64,000 nt of DNA. Source: CAWGLW01 sp963823525. GTDB taxonomy: Bacteria > Pseudomonadota > Gammaproteobacteria > Steroidobacterales > Steroidobacteraceae. Positions within the stretch are counted from its first letter, which is position 1, and each line of letters starts with the position of its first letter. A program made the position numbers and the translations under genes. The notes below the pieces were generated by a model, which was not told the DNA's origin, ran no database searches, and saw nothing but the letters and a program-made list of their open reading frames with translations. Positions 9,370-18,608 of the stretch are shown here, one piece after another. Location of the stretch: positions 1,736,001 to 1,800,000 of the forward strand of contig CAWGLW010000006.1 in assembly GCA_963823525.1 (NCBI GenBank). Reading direction: 5' to 3'.

Positions 9370-12258
9370 ATGAAGAAACCCGATGTTTCCGAAATTCCCG
9401 AACCGATGCGCGCACGCGTCGAACAGCAGCTCGAGGCATTCATACCCGACGGGTTGCCCCGAGAGGAGCCGTCGGCAGGACTGATCGCAGGGACCTTGCC
9501 CTATGTATGGGCCTGCAGCGACTTCGTGGCCGGTGCGTGCCTCCGTGATACGGGGCTCGCGCGCTGGCTGGCCAGCGACGGTCGACTTGAGTCGAATGCC
9601 GATGAGCAGTGGCTGGCGAACGAACTGCAGCGCAGTGTTGATTCAGGGCAGGGCGATGCAGTTTTTATGGACGCGCTGCGCCGCTTCAGGCGCCGACAAC
9701 TCGTCAGAATCGCCTGGCGTGATCTCGCTGGACTGGCAACGACCGAGCATGTCCTGCTGGAGCTGTCATTGCTGGCCGATGCCTGCATCGCTGCATCCTG
9801 CCGCGACGGCATGGCCATGCTCGAGGGCCGTCATGGCGTCCCGCGCGGCGAGGACGGCCGTCGACTCGAGCTGCTGATTCTGGGCATGGGCAAGCTCGGT
9901 GGCCGGGAGCTGAATTTCTCGTCGGATATCGACCTGGTTTTCCTGTTTCCTGAGCACGGCGAGACCGATGGCCGGCGTCCGCTTTCGCACGAAGAGTATT
10001 TCGCACGCCTGGGCAAGCACGTGGCTCGCCAGATCGGCAGCGTGACGGCCGAGGGATTTGTTTACCGGGTCGATCTTCGCCTGCGGCCCTTTGGTGATTC
10101 AGGGCCGGTCGCTGTCAGTTTCGGGGCCTTCGAGGATTACCTTCAGCACCACGGCCGGGACTGGGAGCGTTATGCCTACGTGAAGGCCGGTCCGGTATTC
10201 GGAGCTGGAGAGTTTCCGCCGCTGTACAAGGACATACTGAGACCGTTCGTCTATCGCCGCTATCTTGACTTCAGCGTATTCGAATCGTTGCGTGGCATGA
10301 AAAACCTGATTGAACGCGAAGTCGAGCGCCGCGATCTGCAGGAAAACATCAAGCTCGGTCCCGGTGGTATCCGTGAAATCGAATTCATCGTGCAGGCATT
10401 CCAGTTGATACGCGGCGGGCGCGATCCGACGCTGCAGACGCGCAGCCTGCTCGAGGCCCTGTCGCTACTCGGCGGCCAGAAGCTGCTCGGCCAGCAGGCG
10501 GCCGAAGAGCTGGCCGAATCCTACCTGTTTCTGAGACGGGTCGAAAATCGGCTGCAGGAATGGAACGATGAGCAGACACATGATCTGCCCAGGGACGCGG
10601 CCGCTCGTGCGAGGCTGGCCCTGGCCATGAACGCTGACGGCTGGCGGGCGCTCGAAGAACAGCTGGAGCTGCATCGAGGCCGGGTCAGTGCCCATTTTCA
10701 GCGGCTCGTCTTCGCGCCGGAACGGGCCGATGCGCCGGACGAGGAAACCCGGGCCCTGGCGTCGATCCTCAGGAAGCAGCTCAACGACGAGGAACGCGCG
10801 AAGCTGCTGGAACCGCTGGGACTCAAGGAGCCAGAAGCCGTGCTGGCCCGTATCAACCTGCTGCGCGCCAGTGGCTACTACCGGCATCTCGATACTGTTG
10901 GTCGCAATCGCCTGCGGCAGTTGCTGCCATTACTCTTGCGTGAGATTGCCAGGTCCGCGCGCGAGGAAGAAACGCTGACTCGGGTCCTGCAGGTACTTGA
11001 GCGGATCGGCGGCCGCACGGTCTATCTCGCACTGCTGCACGAGAATCCACTGGTCAGACGGCGTCTGACCGAGTTGTGCGCCAATTCCCAGTTCCTTGCC
11101 AACCTGATTGCACAGTTTCCGTTGCTGCTAGACGAGCTGATCGATCAACGGCAGTTCGAGTCCCTGCCAACGCGGGCGGAGCTCGAGGAGGACTTGAAGG
11201 TCCGAATGGCCGGCGCAGACAAGGAGGACCCGGAGCGGCAGGTCGAACTCCTGCGTGAGTTCCAGCGCGCGGCAATTTTCAGGGTCGCCGTTCCGGATCT
11301 GACCGGGCGCCTGCCGCTGATGAACGTCAGCGATCGACTCACTGATATCGCCGAACTGATCGTCGGCGAAGCACTCACGTTCGCCTGGGAGCAGATCACG
11401 GCAAGATACGGCCATCCCTTCTATGGAAATGATGCAGAGTCGCTGGCTCCGGCCGGAATGATCGTGGTCGCCTACGGCAAGTTCGGCGGGCTGGAACTGG
11501 GTTACAAGTCGGACCTCGATCTGGTTTTCCTGCATGATTCGCACGGCGAGGGACAGCAGACCGACGCGGCGAGTCCGATAGAAAACAGTGTTTTCTTCCA
11601 GCGCCTGGTGCAACGCCTGGTGCACCTGCTGACGGTCCATTCGGCGTCGGGACGGCTTTACGAGGTCGACACGCGGCTGCGTCCAAGCGGCAAGGGGGGG
11701 TTGCTCGTTCAAAGCCTCGATGGTTTCGAGGCGTATCAGCGAAAGGAGGCCTGGACCTGGGAACACCAGGCCCTGCTGCGCGCGCGCGCGGTGGCGGGCT
11801 CGCCGTCGCTGCGAACACGGTTTTCGCAGCTTCGTTGCGACCTCGTGCGGGAAGCCGTCCATCGCGACACGCTGCGGGACGACGTGCGCAGCATGCGCGA
11901 GCGGATGCGTCGCGAGCTGAGCCGGTCGGGCGACACAGAGTTCGACCTCAAACAGGATGCCGGCGGCATCACCGACATCGAGTTTCTCGCCCAGTACTGG
12001 ACCTTGAACTGGGCCGTGCAGTACCCGGAACTGGTTACTTTCACGGACAACATACGGCAGCTCGAGAGTCTCGCGTCCGCTGACCTGGTGCCGCAGTCAA
12101 CCGTTGATGTGCTGACCAACGCGTACCGTGGCTATCGTCAGCGGATGCATCACCTGTCGCTGGATGGCGCAGGTACCGTCGTCCCGGGCGTGGAATTCGA
12201 GGAAACGCGTCGCCGTGTGCGAGCCATATGGCATGAGGCGATGGAAGGCGACGCATGA
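9370..12258 (+). CDS. glnE: Bifunctional glutamine synthetase adenylyltransferase/deadenylyltransferase
   Basis: Regulates glutamine synthetase by adding AMP to, or phosphorolytically removing AMP from, a tyrosine, in response to PII and glutamine. The 962-residue protein has the expected two nucleotidyltransferase halves: GMGKLGGRELNFSSDIDLVFLF (about residues 177-198) and AYGKFGGLELGYKSDLDLVFLH (about 702-723), each with the paired Asp of the catalytic site, and KLGPGGIREIEFIVQ and KQDAGGITDIEFLAQ downstream of each. Length matches E. coli GlnE (946). The ATG at 9370 leads directly into conserved sequence; earlier in-frame codons overlap the MFS gene and are rejected. Confidence 0.97.
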   Translation: MKKPDVSEIPEPMRARVEQQLEAFIPDGLPREEPSAGLIAGTLPYVWACSDFVAGACLRDTGLARWLASDGRLESNADEQWLANELQRSVDSGQGDAVFMDALRRFRRRQLVRIAWRDLAGLATTEHVLLELSLLADACIAASCRDGMAMLEGRHGVPRGEDGRRLELLILGMGKLGGRELNFSSDIDLVFLFPEHGETDGRRPLSHEEYFARLGKHVARQIGSVTAEGFVYRVDLRLRPFGDSGPVAVSFGAFEDYLQHHGRDWERYAYVKAGPVFGAGEFPPLYKDILRPFVYRRYLDFSVFESLRGMKNLIEREVERRDLQENIKLGPGGIREIEFIVQAFQLIRGGRDPTLQTRSLLEALSLLGGQKLLGQQAAEELAESYLFLRRVENRLQEWNDEQTHDLPRDAAARARLALAMNADGWRALEEQLELHRGRVSAHFQRLVFAPERADAPDEETRALASILRKQLNDEERAKLLEPLGLKEPEAVLARINLLRASGYYRHLDTVGRNRLRQLLPLLLREIARSAREEETLTRVLQVLERIGGRTVYLALLHENPLVRRRLTELCANSQFLANLIAQFPLLLDELIDQRQFESLPTRAELEEDLKVRMAGADKEDPERQVELLREFQRAAIFRVAVPDLTGRLPLMNVSDRLTDIAELIVGEALTFAWEQITARYGHPFYGNDAESLAPAGMIVVAYGKFGGLELGYKSDLDLVFLHDSHGEGQQTDAASPIENSVFFQRLVQRLVHLLTVHSASGRLYEVDTRLRPSGKGGLLVQSLDGFEAYQRKEAWTWEHQALLRARAVAGSPSLRTRFSQLRCDLVREAVHRDTLRDDVRSMRERMRRELSRSGDTEFDLKQDAGGITDIEFLAQYWTLNWAVQYPELVTFTDNIRQLESLASADLVPQSTVDVLTNAYRGYRQRMHHLSLDGAGTVVPGVEFEETRRRVRAIWHEAMEGDA

Positions 12259-12318
12259 TGCACGGGCGGTTCTATAATCCAATATCCTTCGACGCATTCA
12301 ATTTGACGCGAGGCAGAC

Positions 12319-12717
12319 ATGGCCGAACTGCTGGTTCCGATTTCACCCGGTGAGCTGATCGACAAGATCTCGATTCTCGAGATCAAGTCTCAGCGAATGA
12401 CCGACCCGGAGAAGCTGCAGAATGTGCGTACCGAGTTGTCGATGCTGGGCGACACCTGGCGCGAATCAGAGTACTCGGCGGTGAACATCAGCCAGCAGTG
12501 GGAGGGGCTGCGCCAGGTCAATGGAAAGCTCTGGGACATTGAGGACCGGATTCGTGACAAGGAACGTGACGGCGCTTTCGACGCGGAGTTCATCGAACTG
12601 GCGCGATCGGTGTACTTTACGAATGATGAGCGTGCCGCGCTGAAAAAAAGCATCAACACTCAGCTCGGCTCACTGCTGGTCGAGGAAAAAAGCTACGCCA
12701 GCTACGCGCGGGACTGA
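12319..12717 (+). CDS. DUF6165 family protein
   Basis: A 132-residue soluble, helical protein with the characteristic start LLVPISPGELIDKISILEIKS and a helical body (NVRTELSML...LWDIEDRIRDKERDG). I recognise it as the DUF6165 family, which often occurs near lipopolysaccharide or nucleotide-sugar genes. It fits the context here, immediately before a LPS core locus. Molecular role is unknown. GAGGCAGAC precedes the ATG as ribosome-binding site, and glnE ends 60 bases upstream. Confidence 0.82.
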   Translation: MAELLVPISPGELIDKISILEIKSQRMTDPEKLQNVRTELSMLGDTWRESEYSAVNISQQWEGLRQVNGKLWDIEDRIRDKERDGAFDAEFIELARSVYFTNDERAALKKSINTQLGSLLVEEKSYASYARD

Positions 12718-12734
12718 TGCGCAACCCGTTGCGG

Positions 12735-12977
12735 CTAACGCTTCAGCAAGTACTCAGCACTGCAGTAAGGGCATATCGCCTCGCCGGTCGTCTCGATCGG
12801 GAGATACACGCGAGGGTGTGAATTCCACAATTGCATGTCGGGCATGGGGCATGAAAGCGGCAGGTCGTCCCGGGTCACTTCGTAGACCCGACGGGTATTC
12901 GCCTGCTCGTTGCGTTCAATGTCGCCGTTATCCACTGTCTCGATTTCCAACGGTCGCTTCCTCTGCGGATGCCGCAT
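12735..12977 (-). CDS. Zinc-finger domain protein (zf-CHCC type)
   Basis: An 80-residue protein whose C-terminal half carries the CHCC zinc-binding pattern: LSCPMPDMQLWNSHPRVYLPI followed by CPYCSAEYLL, i.e. Cys, His, then CxxC. This resembles the small bacterial relatives of mitochondrial NDUFS6. It lies 27 bases downstream of the glycosyltransferase gene on the same strand, so it is probably the second gene of that unit. In other proteobacteria such proteins also sit beside LPS or ilvE-type genes. Function is not established. Confidence 0.85.
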   Translation of the reverse strand: MRHPQRKRPLEIETVDNGDIERNEQANTRRVYEVTRDDLPLSCPMPDMQLWNSHPRVYLPIETTGEAICPYCSAEYLLKR

Positions 12978-13004
12978 CCATTATCGCCGGCCAATGCATC
13001 TGCG

Positions 13005-14081
13005 TCAGCCTGTTGGTGTTCGTGGCGCACCCGCTTCCAGCAACGCGTCCAGCCGTTCGACGACGTCCTCGACCTGGATCAGGTCCATGACACCCGGATA
13101 TTCTATCTTGGTGGGCCAGGGAAGCTCAGATGCCGGCTTTCGCATGAACTGGCGCGCCGCGGCTTCATAGCGATCCACGCAGTAGGCCCGGCTGAAATAG
13201 GGTCCTGTCCGCGCCGTCCGGGTTGCGGCATAAAGACCGACCACCGGTGTGCCAACGGTCGTCGCCATGTGCGCCGGGCCGGAATCCGGGGAAATCAGCA
13301 CCGTGGCCCGCTGCAGTGTCGCCAGCAGTTGCACGAGCGTGTCCCGGCCAACCAGGTTTCGGCAGGGCTGGTGCATCCGTGCCTCGATTCGGCGTCCGTA
13401 GTCGAGTTCCAGCGGACTCGGCCCGCCGCATATGAGTACATGCATGCCGTGCCGGCTGGCCGCGTAGTCGGCCACGGCGGCGTAGCGCTCGATGCTCCAG
13501 TTGCGTAGCTCATGGCTGGAACATGGGCTGATGACCAGCGCCGGCTGATCCTCCGCAATGACCTCGCGTGCATACTCGAGCGCCGGTTCTGGCAACGGAA
13601 TGTCCCATCGCATCGAGCGCCGATGGATACCGAGCTTCTCTGCGAAGCCGAAAAAGCCGTCCATCACATGCTGACACGGCACGGCGTCGACCCGTTCCGA
13701 GGTGAACAGCCACTGCATCTCGCGGGCCCGGCTGCGATCGAATCCGAGCTTGATATCCGCCGGAACGACCGCGGCCGCAAGGCTGGCGCGAATGGCCAGT
13801 TGCATGTGTAACAGCACGTCAAAGCGCCGGTTCTTGAAGTGCCGCCGCAGTTCAGCATAGGCGGCGCGTCCTGCCCGTTTATCGAAAACGACGAAATCGA
13901 TATCGGGAATGTGGCCGATCAGCCGGTGCTCGAGTCTGCCGACGATCCACGTGAGGCGGACGCCGGGCCAGGCATCCTGCAAGGTGCGGGCAACGGCGAG
14001 CGCATGACAGACATCGCCGATCGCCGAGATTCGCAGCAGGCACAGCTCGGCCGGTGGGGATTCAAGCGGCAAGGGCGGCAT
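13005..14081 (-). CDS. Glycosyltransferase family 9 (heptosyltransferase-like)
   Basis: A 358-residue GT9 enzyme expected to transfer a heptose or related sugar from an ADP-sugar to the LPS inner core at the cytosolic membrane face. Typical features are LLRISAIGDVCHALAVARTLQDAWPGVRLTWIVG at the N-terminus and ISPDSGPAHMATTVGTPVVGLY (about residues 260-281) forming the donor-binding site. It is divergent from kdkA-waaA across 101 bases, so the locus builds the Kdo-heptose inner core. It is more like the OpsX/RfaQ-like GT9 branch than classic WaaC or WaaF, so I give no symbol. Confidence 0.88.
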   Translation of the reverse strand: MPPLPLESPPAELCLLRISAIGDVCHALAVARTLQDAWPGVRLTWIVGRLEHRLIGHIPDIDFVVFDKRAGRAAYAELRRHFKNRRFDVLLHMQLAIRASLAAAVVPADIKLGFDRSRAREMQWLFTSERVDAVPCQHVMDGFFGFAEKLGIHRRSMRWDIPLPEPALEYAREVIAEDQPALVISPCSSHELRNWSIERYAAVADYAASRHGMHVLICGGPSPLELDYGRRIEARMHQPCRNLVGRDTLVQLLATLQRATVLISPDSGPAHMATTVGTPVVGLYAATRTARTGPYFSRAYCVDRYEAAARQFMRKPASELPWPTKIEYPGVMDLIQVEDVVERLDALLEAGAPRTPTG

Positions 14082-14182
14082 CGTGTTTCAATGGTAGGCA
14101 GCAACGACTCTTTAGTGAACAATCGCTCCGGGAAGTCACTCGAGGAGCAGGGACGGCGTTGGAGGCAGATCGTGAATCCTAC

Positions 14183-14878
14183 GTGCGAACCACGAATGGC
14201 GCGATGCTATACGATGCGGCGTGCATCGACGAGCCGTCGGCGTCGATGTTCGACGTCGATTACTGGCGTGCCCTGGGCGCGATCGAGCAGGCGGCCGGTG
14301 GACGCGGCACCGTTGCTTTCCTGAGGCACGCGGACCAGCACTGGGTGTTACGTCACTATCGGCGCGGCGGACTCGTCGCGCGAGTGCTTGAAGACGATTA
14401 CCTCTGGATGGGCGAGGCGAAGACACGCTCATTCGTGGAATGGCGTCTGCTGCGAAAAATGCGCGACTGGCAACTGCCGGTTCCCCGGCCGATCGCGGCC
14501 GCCTATGCGCGGGCCGGCCGCCGATACCGGGCGGACCTGATTACCGAGGAACTGCCGACGCGCAACACCCTGGCGGAAGCGCTCAGTCACGCTCCGGTTC
14601 CGGCCGCACGCTGGCATGACGTGGGCGTGTGTATCGGTCGCTTTCACGCTCGCGGAATCCAGCACGCTGACCTCAATGCCCACAACGTCCTGCTCGACGA
14701 TGATGCTGTCTACCTCATCGACTTCGATCGCGGTCGGATTCGCCGTCGGGGTTCATGGGAAGAAGAGGTGCTTGAACGCTTGCGTCGCTCGCTGCAAAAG
14801 GTCACTCGAGGGCTTCCACCCGGCCGTTTCGGTGATCGCGAATGGATCTGGCTGAGCGCCGGTTGCCAGGAGTCCTGA
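14183..14878 (+). CDS. kdkA: 3-deoxy-D-manno-octulosonic acid (Kdo) kinase
   Basis: Phosphorylates the single Kdo residue of lipid A-Kdo with ATP. About 231 residues, close to H. influenzae KdkA (241). The kinase-like fold shows WVLRHYRRGGLVARVLEDDYLWMG, FVEWRLLRKM and the catalytic HADLNAHNVLLDDD with LIDFDRGR as the metal-binding segment. The GTG at 14183 gives a family-length N-terminus; the frame is open from 14054 but that part overlaps the divergent glycosyltransferase. waaA begins four bases after the stop, so the two are translationally coupled. Confidence 0.9.
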   Translation: MRTTNGAMLYDAACIDEPSASMFDVDYWRALGAIEQAAGGRGTVAFLRHADQHWVLRHYRRGGLVARVLEDDYLWMGEAKTRSFVEWRLLRKMRDWQLPVPRPIAAAYARAGRRYRADLITEELPTRNTLAEALSHAPVPAARWHDVGVCIGRFHARGIQHADLNAHNVLLDDDAVYLIDFDRGRIRRRGSWEEEVLERLRRSLQKVTRGLPPGRFGDREWIWLSAGCQES

Positions 14879-14881
14879 AGG

Positions 14882-16159
14882 GTGCGACTGATCTATGTCC
14901 TGCTGACATGGCTCCTTGCGCCGGTCGTGATCGCAATGGAAGGCTGGAAAGCGCTCTGGAATCCGGAATATCGCGGACGACTGCATCAGCGTCTCGGTTT
15001 TGTCCGGCCGGAGCCCGCGCCCGGCGCGATCTGGGTGCACGCGGTCTCCGTCGGTGAGGTGCAGGCGGCGGCAGGCCTGATACGCGGCTTGCAGCTGCGC
15101 TTTCCGCAAGCCGTCATCGTCATAACGACGGTCACACCGACGGGCGCCCAGCGTGCGAAGGCCCTTTTTGGCGGCACGGTCCGGCATTGTTACCTTCCCT
15201 ACGACCTGCCGGGCTCGGTACGACGTTTCCTGAACCGGATCGCGCCGGCGGTCGCGATCATTCTCGAAACCGAAATCTGGCCGACCCTGTACCGCGTTCT
15301 CGGTCGGCGGCGGATACCACTGGTGCTGGCGAGTGCTCGCGTCTCGGCCCGGTCGGTTGGTCGTTACCGACGCATGGCACGCCTGTTCGAGGACACCTTG
15401 TCGCACGGGCTGGTGATTGGTGCCCAAAGTTCGGCCGATGCCGAGCGATTTCGGCAGATCGGTGCACCCGCGGAGCGAATCGCGGTGACCGGCAACGTGA
15501 AGTTCGACATGCAGATCCCCACGGCGTCGGTCACGGCCGGTCGCGAGTTCCGCTCGCAACACGCACAGGCGAGATCCGTCTGGATCGCAGGCAGTACCCA
15601 CGAGGGCGAGGAGGAGGCGGCACTGGATGCTCATCTGAAGATCCGGGAGTGCCACCCGGAGGCGCTGCTGATTCTCGTGCCCCGGCATCCTCAGCGCTTC
15701 GAGACGGTCAGGAGCCTGCTGAGGAAAAGAGGTATCCGGTTTGCCGAGCGCAGCAGGTCCGAGGATCCGGCGCCCGAGCATCCGGTCTTCCTGGTGGACA
15801 CGCTTGGCGAACTGCAACTGTTCTACGCGGCCGCGGACGTTGCCTTCGTCGGCGGCAGCCTCGTGCCGATCGGTGGGCACAACCTGCTCGAACCAGCCGT
15901 TCTCGGTCTGCCCGTGCTGTCCGGTCCGCACACGCAGAATGCCCAGGAAATTGCCGACCTGCTTCGCGAAGCAGGTGCCGTCGAGATCGTTGCGGATGCG
16001 GGTGAACTGGCCAATCGGGTCGTCGACCTGTTCGATGATCCGGCCAGGGCGAGGGCGATCGGCGTTCGCGCTCAGGCGGCCGTGGCCCGAAGCCGAGGCG
16101 CCGTTGATCGCCTCATCGCGATGGTCGAACCCCTTATCCGCCCGCCCCGGGACGGGTAG
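14882..16159 (+). CDS. waaA: 3-deoxy-D-manno-octulosonic acid transferase
   Basis: Transfers Kdo from CMP-Kdo to lipid IVA at the inner face of the cytoplasmic membrane, the first step of LPS core synthesis. The 425-residue GT30 enzyme begins with a hydrophobic anchor (YVLLTWLLAPVVIAM), followed by WVHAVSVGEVQAA with the catalytic Glu, LETEIWPTL, and the donor-site GGSLVPIGGHNLLEPAVLGLPVLSGPH. Start is GTG at 14882. In organisms with KdkA the WaaA partner usually adds only one Kdo. The 3' end overlaps the convergent tolC by 26 bases. Confidence 0.95.
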   Translation: MRLIYVLLTWLLAPVVIAMEGWKALWNPEYRGRLHQRLGFVRPEPAPGAIWVHAVSVGEVQAAAGLIRGLQLRFPQAVIVITTVTPTGAQRAKALFGGTVRHCYLPYDLPGSVRRFLNRIAPAVAIILETEIWPTLYRVLGRRRIPLVLASARVSARSVGRYRRMARLFEDTLSHGLVIGAQSSADAERFRQIGAPAERIAVTGNVKFDMQIPTASVTAGREFRSQHAQARSVWIAGSTHEGEEEAALDAHLKIRECHPEALLILVPRHPQRFETVRSLLRKRGIRFAERSRSEDPAPEHPVFLVDTLGELQLFYAAADVAFVGGSLVPIGGHNLLEPAVLGLPVLSGPHTQNAQEIADLLREAGAVEIVADAGELANRVVDLFDDPARARAIGVRAQAAVARSRGAVDRLIAMVEPLIRPPRDG

Positions 16160-17618
16160 CGGGCAGCGGTGTCGGCGTGTTCAGCAGGTCGTTGATCAGC
16201 GTAATGTCGTCGGCCATCAGCACGCCCGCCGCGCTCTTCAGCCGGACGACGTTGATCAGGTAGTCATACCGGCTGCGCGCATAGTTTCTCTGCGCCTCAA
16301 ACAGGCGTCGGCGGCCATCGAGCACGTCGACCGTGGTGCGGGTGCCCACTTCAAAACCTGCTTCGGTGGCTTCCAGCGCCGTCTGGCTGGACTTCACTGA
16401 CTGCTGAAGCGCGCGCACGCGGGCTTTTTCCGCCAGTACACCGAGGTAGGCATCACGGGTGTTACGTTCGGCCGCCCGCATCGCGCCCTCAAGTCGTTCG
16501 CGCTCAGCGCGATGCAGGTGTACCTGTTCGCGAACACTCGCCCGGGTCGAGCCACCACTGAAAATCGGCCAGTTCAGCCGCAGACCCACCGAGTCATTGG
16601 TGCGATCGATATCCGCCGGGAACTCAGGCGGCGGCGGCAGGTCGGGATCGCGGAATTCATCCGGAACACTCGTTCTCGCCGTCGCGCTGCTGTCCGTCTG
16701 GAATCGCTGCGCAAACAGGTCGAGTGTCGGCATGTACCCGGACTGGGCAATCTTCACATTGCGCTTGGCGATATCAACGCCCAGTCTTGCAGCAATGATC
16801 TGGAGATTCTGGTCCGCGGCCTGGGCTACCCAGGCTTCTTCATCGAGGGGTTCGGGCTGATCCAGTGGCATGTTGTCGGACGGCTTCATCAATTCGGCAT
16901 AGGCTTCGCCGGTCAGTTCGCGAAGGGCTTCCTGGGTGTTGGCAAGCACTCGCTTCGCAGAAATCACCGCCGCGGTCGCTTCATCCCGGGCTGCCCTTGC
17001 CTCCTGCACATCGGTGATTGCGATCAGGCCAACCTCGAACCGCTTTTCCGCCTGCTCCTGCTGACGGTTGACCGCTTCGAGCGTCGCCTCGGCGGCCGAC
17101 AGCGTATCTTCTGCAGCCAGAACATCGAAATACCGTTGTGAAACCCGCAGGGCGAGATCCTGCTGAGCGGCGCGGTAATTGGCTTCAGCGAGTGCAACCT
17201 GCACATCCGCCTGCTTCAGCCGTTGCCACTGGTCCCATCGAAAAAGCGTCTGGGTCAACTGGGCGCTGTAATCCCAGTACCAGTCGGTATTGGTCTTGTT
17301 CGTGAAAGGGACCGAAAACCATTCTCCGCCCACCACATTGCCCTGGTCGTCGGTGCGCGTAATGAACTGGGTCTGAAAACCCTGGGTATCGGTATCGGCC
17401 GTATACACCTGCCCGCCGAGGTTGATCTGCGGAAACAGCAGGCCGCGTGCCTGCGGCTTGACTTCGAGGGCGGCCGCACGGCGGGCCTCCGCTTCGCGAA
17501 TCAGAGGATCACTTTGCACCGCAGCCTGGTAAACCTCGATCAGGTTTTCAGCGCGGGTCGCGGCAACGGGGAGGGTCAGCGCAACGGCGCTGGCGAGAAG
17601 AATCGATTTACTGAGCAT
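16134..17618 (-). CDS. tolC: TolC-family outer membrane channel
   Basis: A 494-residue outer membrane efflux protein that joins inner-membrane pumps or type I exporters to the outside. It has a signal peptide (SKSILLASAVALTLPVAATRA, cleavage near residue 23) and starts the mature part with ENLIEVYQAAVQSDPLIREAEA, the typical TolC opening. The two OEP repeats are visible (long helices around AALEVKPQARGLLFPQINL and AKRNVKIAQSGYMPTLDLFAQR). LNWPIFSGG is the conserved second-repeat turn. A palindrome at 17650-17673 lies in front of it. Gene order pcm-tolC, as here, is common in Gammaproteobacteria. Confidence 0.93.
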   Translation of the reverse strand: MLSKSILLASAVALTLPVAATRAENLIEVYQAAVQSDPLIREAEARRAAALEVKPQARGLLFPQINLGGQVYTADTDTQGFQTQFITRTDDQGNVVGGEWFSVPFTNKTNTDWYWDYSAQLTQTLFRWDQWQRLKQADVQVALAEANYRAAQQDLALRVSQRYFDVLAAEDTLSAAEATLEAVNRQQEQAEKRFEVGLIAITDVQEARAARDEATAAVISAKRVLANTQEALRELTGEAYAELMKPSDNMPLDQPEPLDEEAWVAQAADQNLQIIAARLGVDIAKRNVKIAQSGYMPTLDLFAQRFQTDSSATARTSVPDEFRDPDLPPPPEFPADIDRTNDSVGLRLNWPIFSGGSTRASVREQVHLHRAERERLEGAMRAAERNTRDAYLGVLAEKARVRALQQSVKSSQTALEATEAGFEVGTRTTVDVLDGRRRLFEAQRNYARSRYDYLINVVRLKSAAGVLMADDITLINDLLNTPTPLPATRPGAGG

Positions 17619-17649
17619 GAACTCACCGTGTGGCGGTTGGGTTGCCTTG

Positions 17650-17673
17650 CTAGGTCAACTGGTGTTGTACTAG
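17650..17673. promoter_or_regulatory. Inverted repeat in the tolC leader, candidate operator
   Basis: Ten-base arms CTAGGTCAAC (17650-17659) and GTTGTACTAG (17664-17673), separated by TGGT, are complementary except at two positions. On the minus strand a TATAGT hexamer (17674-17679) that could serve as -10 for tolC lies directly upstream of the repeat, which would place a bound repressor over the transcription start. No regulator gene is adjacent. The assignment is inference from symmetry and position. Confidence 0.4.
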
Positions 17674-17715
17674 ACTATATCACCTGTCAGGCTGCTGGCT
17701 AGCCCCAGCCGCCCA

Positions 17716-18369
17716 TCAAAATACGAATCCAGGCGGTCGGGTCGCGTGCAGCAGCGGATCGAGTGCTGTCTCGAACAGGCGCTGGCGCAGCCAGCCGCCA
17801 TCATGCGCGCGCGTAACCAGTGTCGCGGTCATGGCCGGGCCGGGGCCGGTAACGACAAACAGTCTTCCGCCGGGCCTGAGGGCTTTTTCGAACCGCGAAT
17901 CGTAGACCGGCAGTGAGCCGGTAACCGCAATGACATCAAAGGCGGCCTCCGCATCCAGTCGCATACCATCGGCCACCTCGAGGTCGACGTTGTGCACACC
18001 GGTGCCCTGCAGCGCTTCGAGGGCACCGGCCGAGAGGTCCGGGTGGATTTCGATAGAATGGACATGCGCCGCAAGCTGCGAGAGGCAAGCGGCGAGAAAA
18101 CCGCTGCCGGTACCGATTTCAAGCGCCTTGTCGGCCGGCTGCACGTCGAGCGCCTGCAGTATCCGGCCGTCGACCTTCGGTGGCAGTATGCGCTGTCCGT
18201 GAGGCAGCGGCACCGAGACATCGGCATAAGCGATCTCGCGGTAGGCCGCGGGCACGAAAACCTCGCGTGGTACCGAGGCCATGGCCGCAAGCACGCCGTC
18301 GTCGAGTACTTCCCAGGTGCGAACCTGCTGATCGACCATCTGGCGCCGGGCGGATTGAAAATCGAGCAT
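17716..18369 (-). CDS. pcm: Protein-L-isoaspartate O-methyltransferase family protein
   Basis: SAM-dependent methyltransferase of 217 residues that marks damaged isoaspartyl residues for repair. Family features are ARRQMVDQQVRTWEVLDD at the N-terminus, REVFVPAAYREIAYAD, the SAM-binding motif LEIGTGSGFLAACLSQL, and PGGRLFVVTG. The usual Pcm motif around 'P..LL.QL..GG' is partly altered, as in the divergent copy that precedes tolC in many Proteobacteria, so activity on isoaspartate is likely but not certain. tolC follows 97 bases downstream on the same strand. Confidence 0.88.
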   Translation of the reverse strand: MLDFQSARRQMVDQQVRTWEVLDDGVLAAMASVPREVFVPAAYREIAYADVSVPLPHGQRILPPKVDGRILQALDVQPADKALEIGTGSGFLAACLSQLAAHVHSIEIHPDLSAGALEALQGTGVHNVDLEVADGMRLDAEAAFDVIAVTGSLPVYDSRFEKALRPGGRLFVVTGPGPAMTATLVTRAHDGGWLRQRLFETALDPLLHATRPPGFVF

Positions 18370-18608
18370 AGTTCGTGCCTGTCAGTGACGGCTGGATCAG
18401 GACCGTTCCAATTTTTAGACGATCAAGAGTAAGGACCACTGGCTGCGGCCACAAGTTGAATCCAGTTGCTGATTATGGTGAATCCCGCGGGTCAGGGCGA
18501 GCCGTTCCGCTATGCTGCGACGGCGCGCCACAAGAATAATGAAAAGGAGCAGGGGATGCCGCCTTGGCGGTCCTCTGGTCCCAAGACGCTGGAGATTCCG
18601 GGAAGAAC

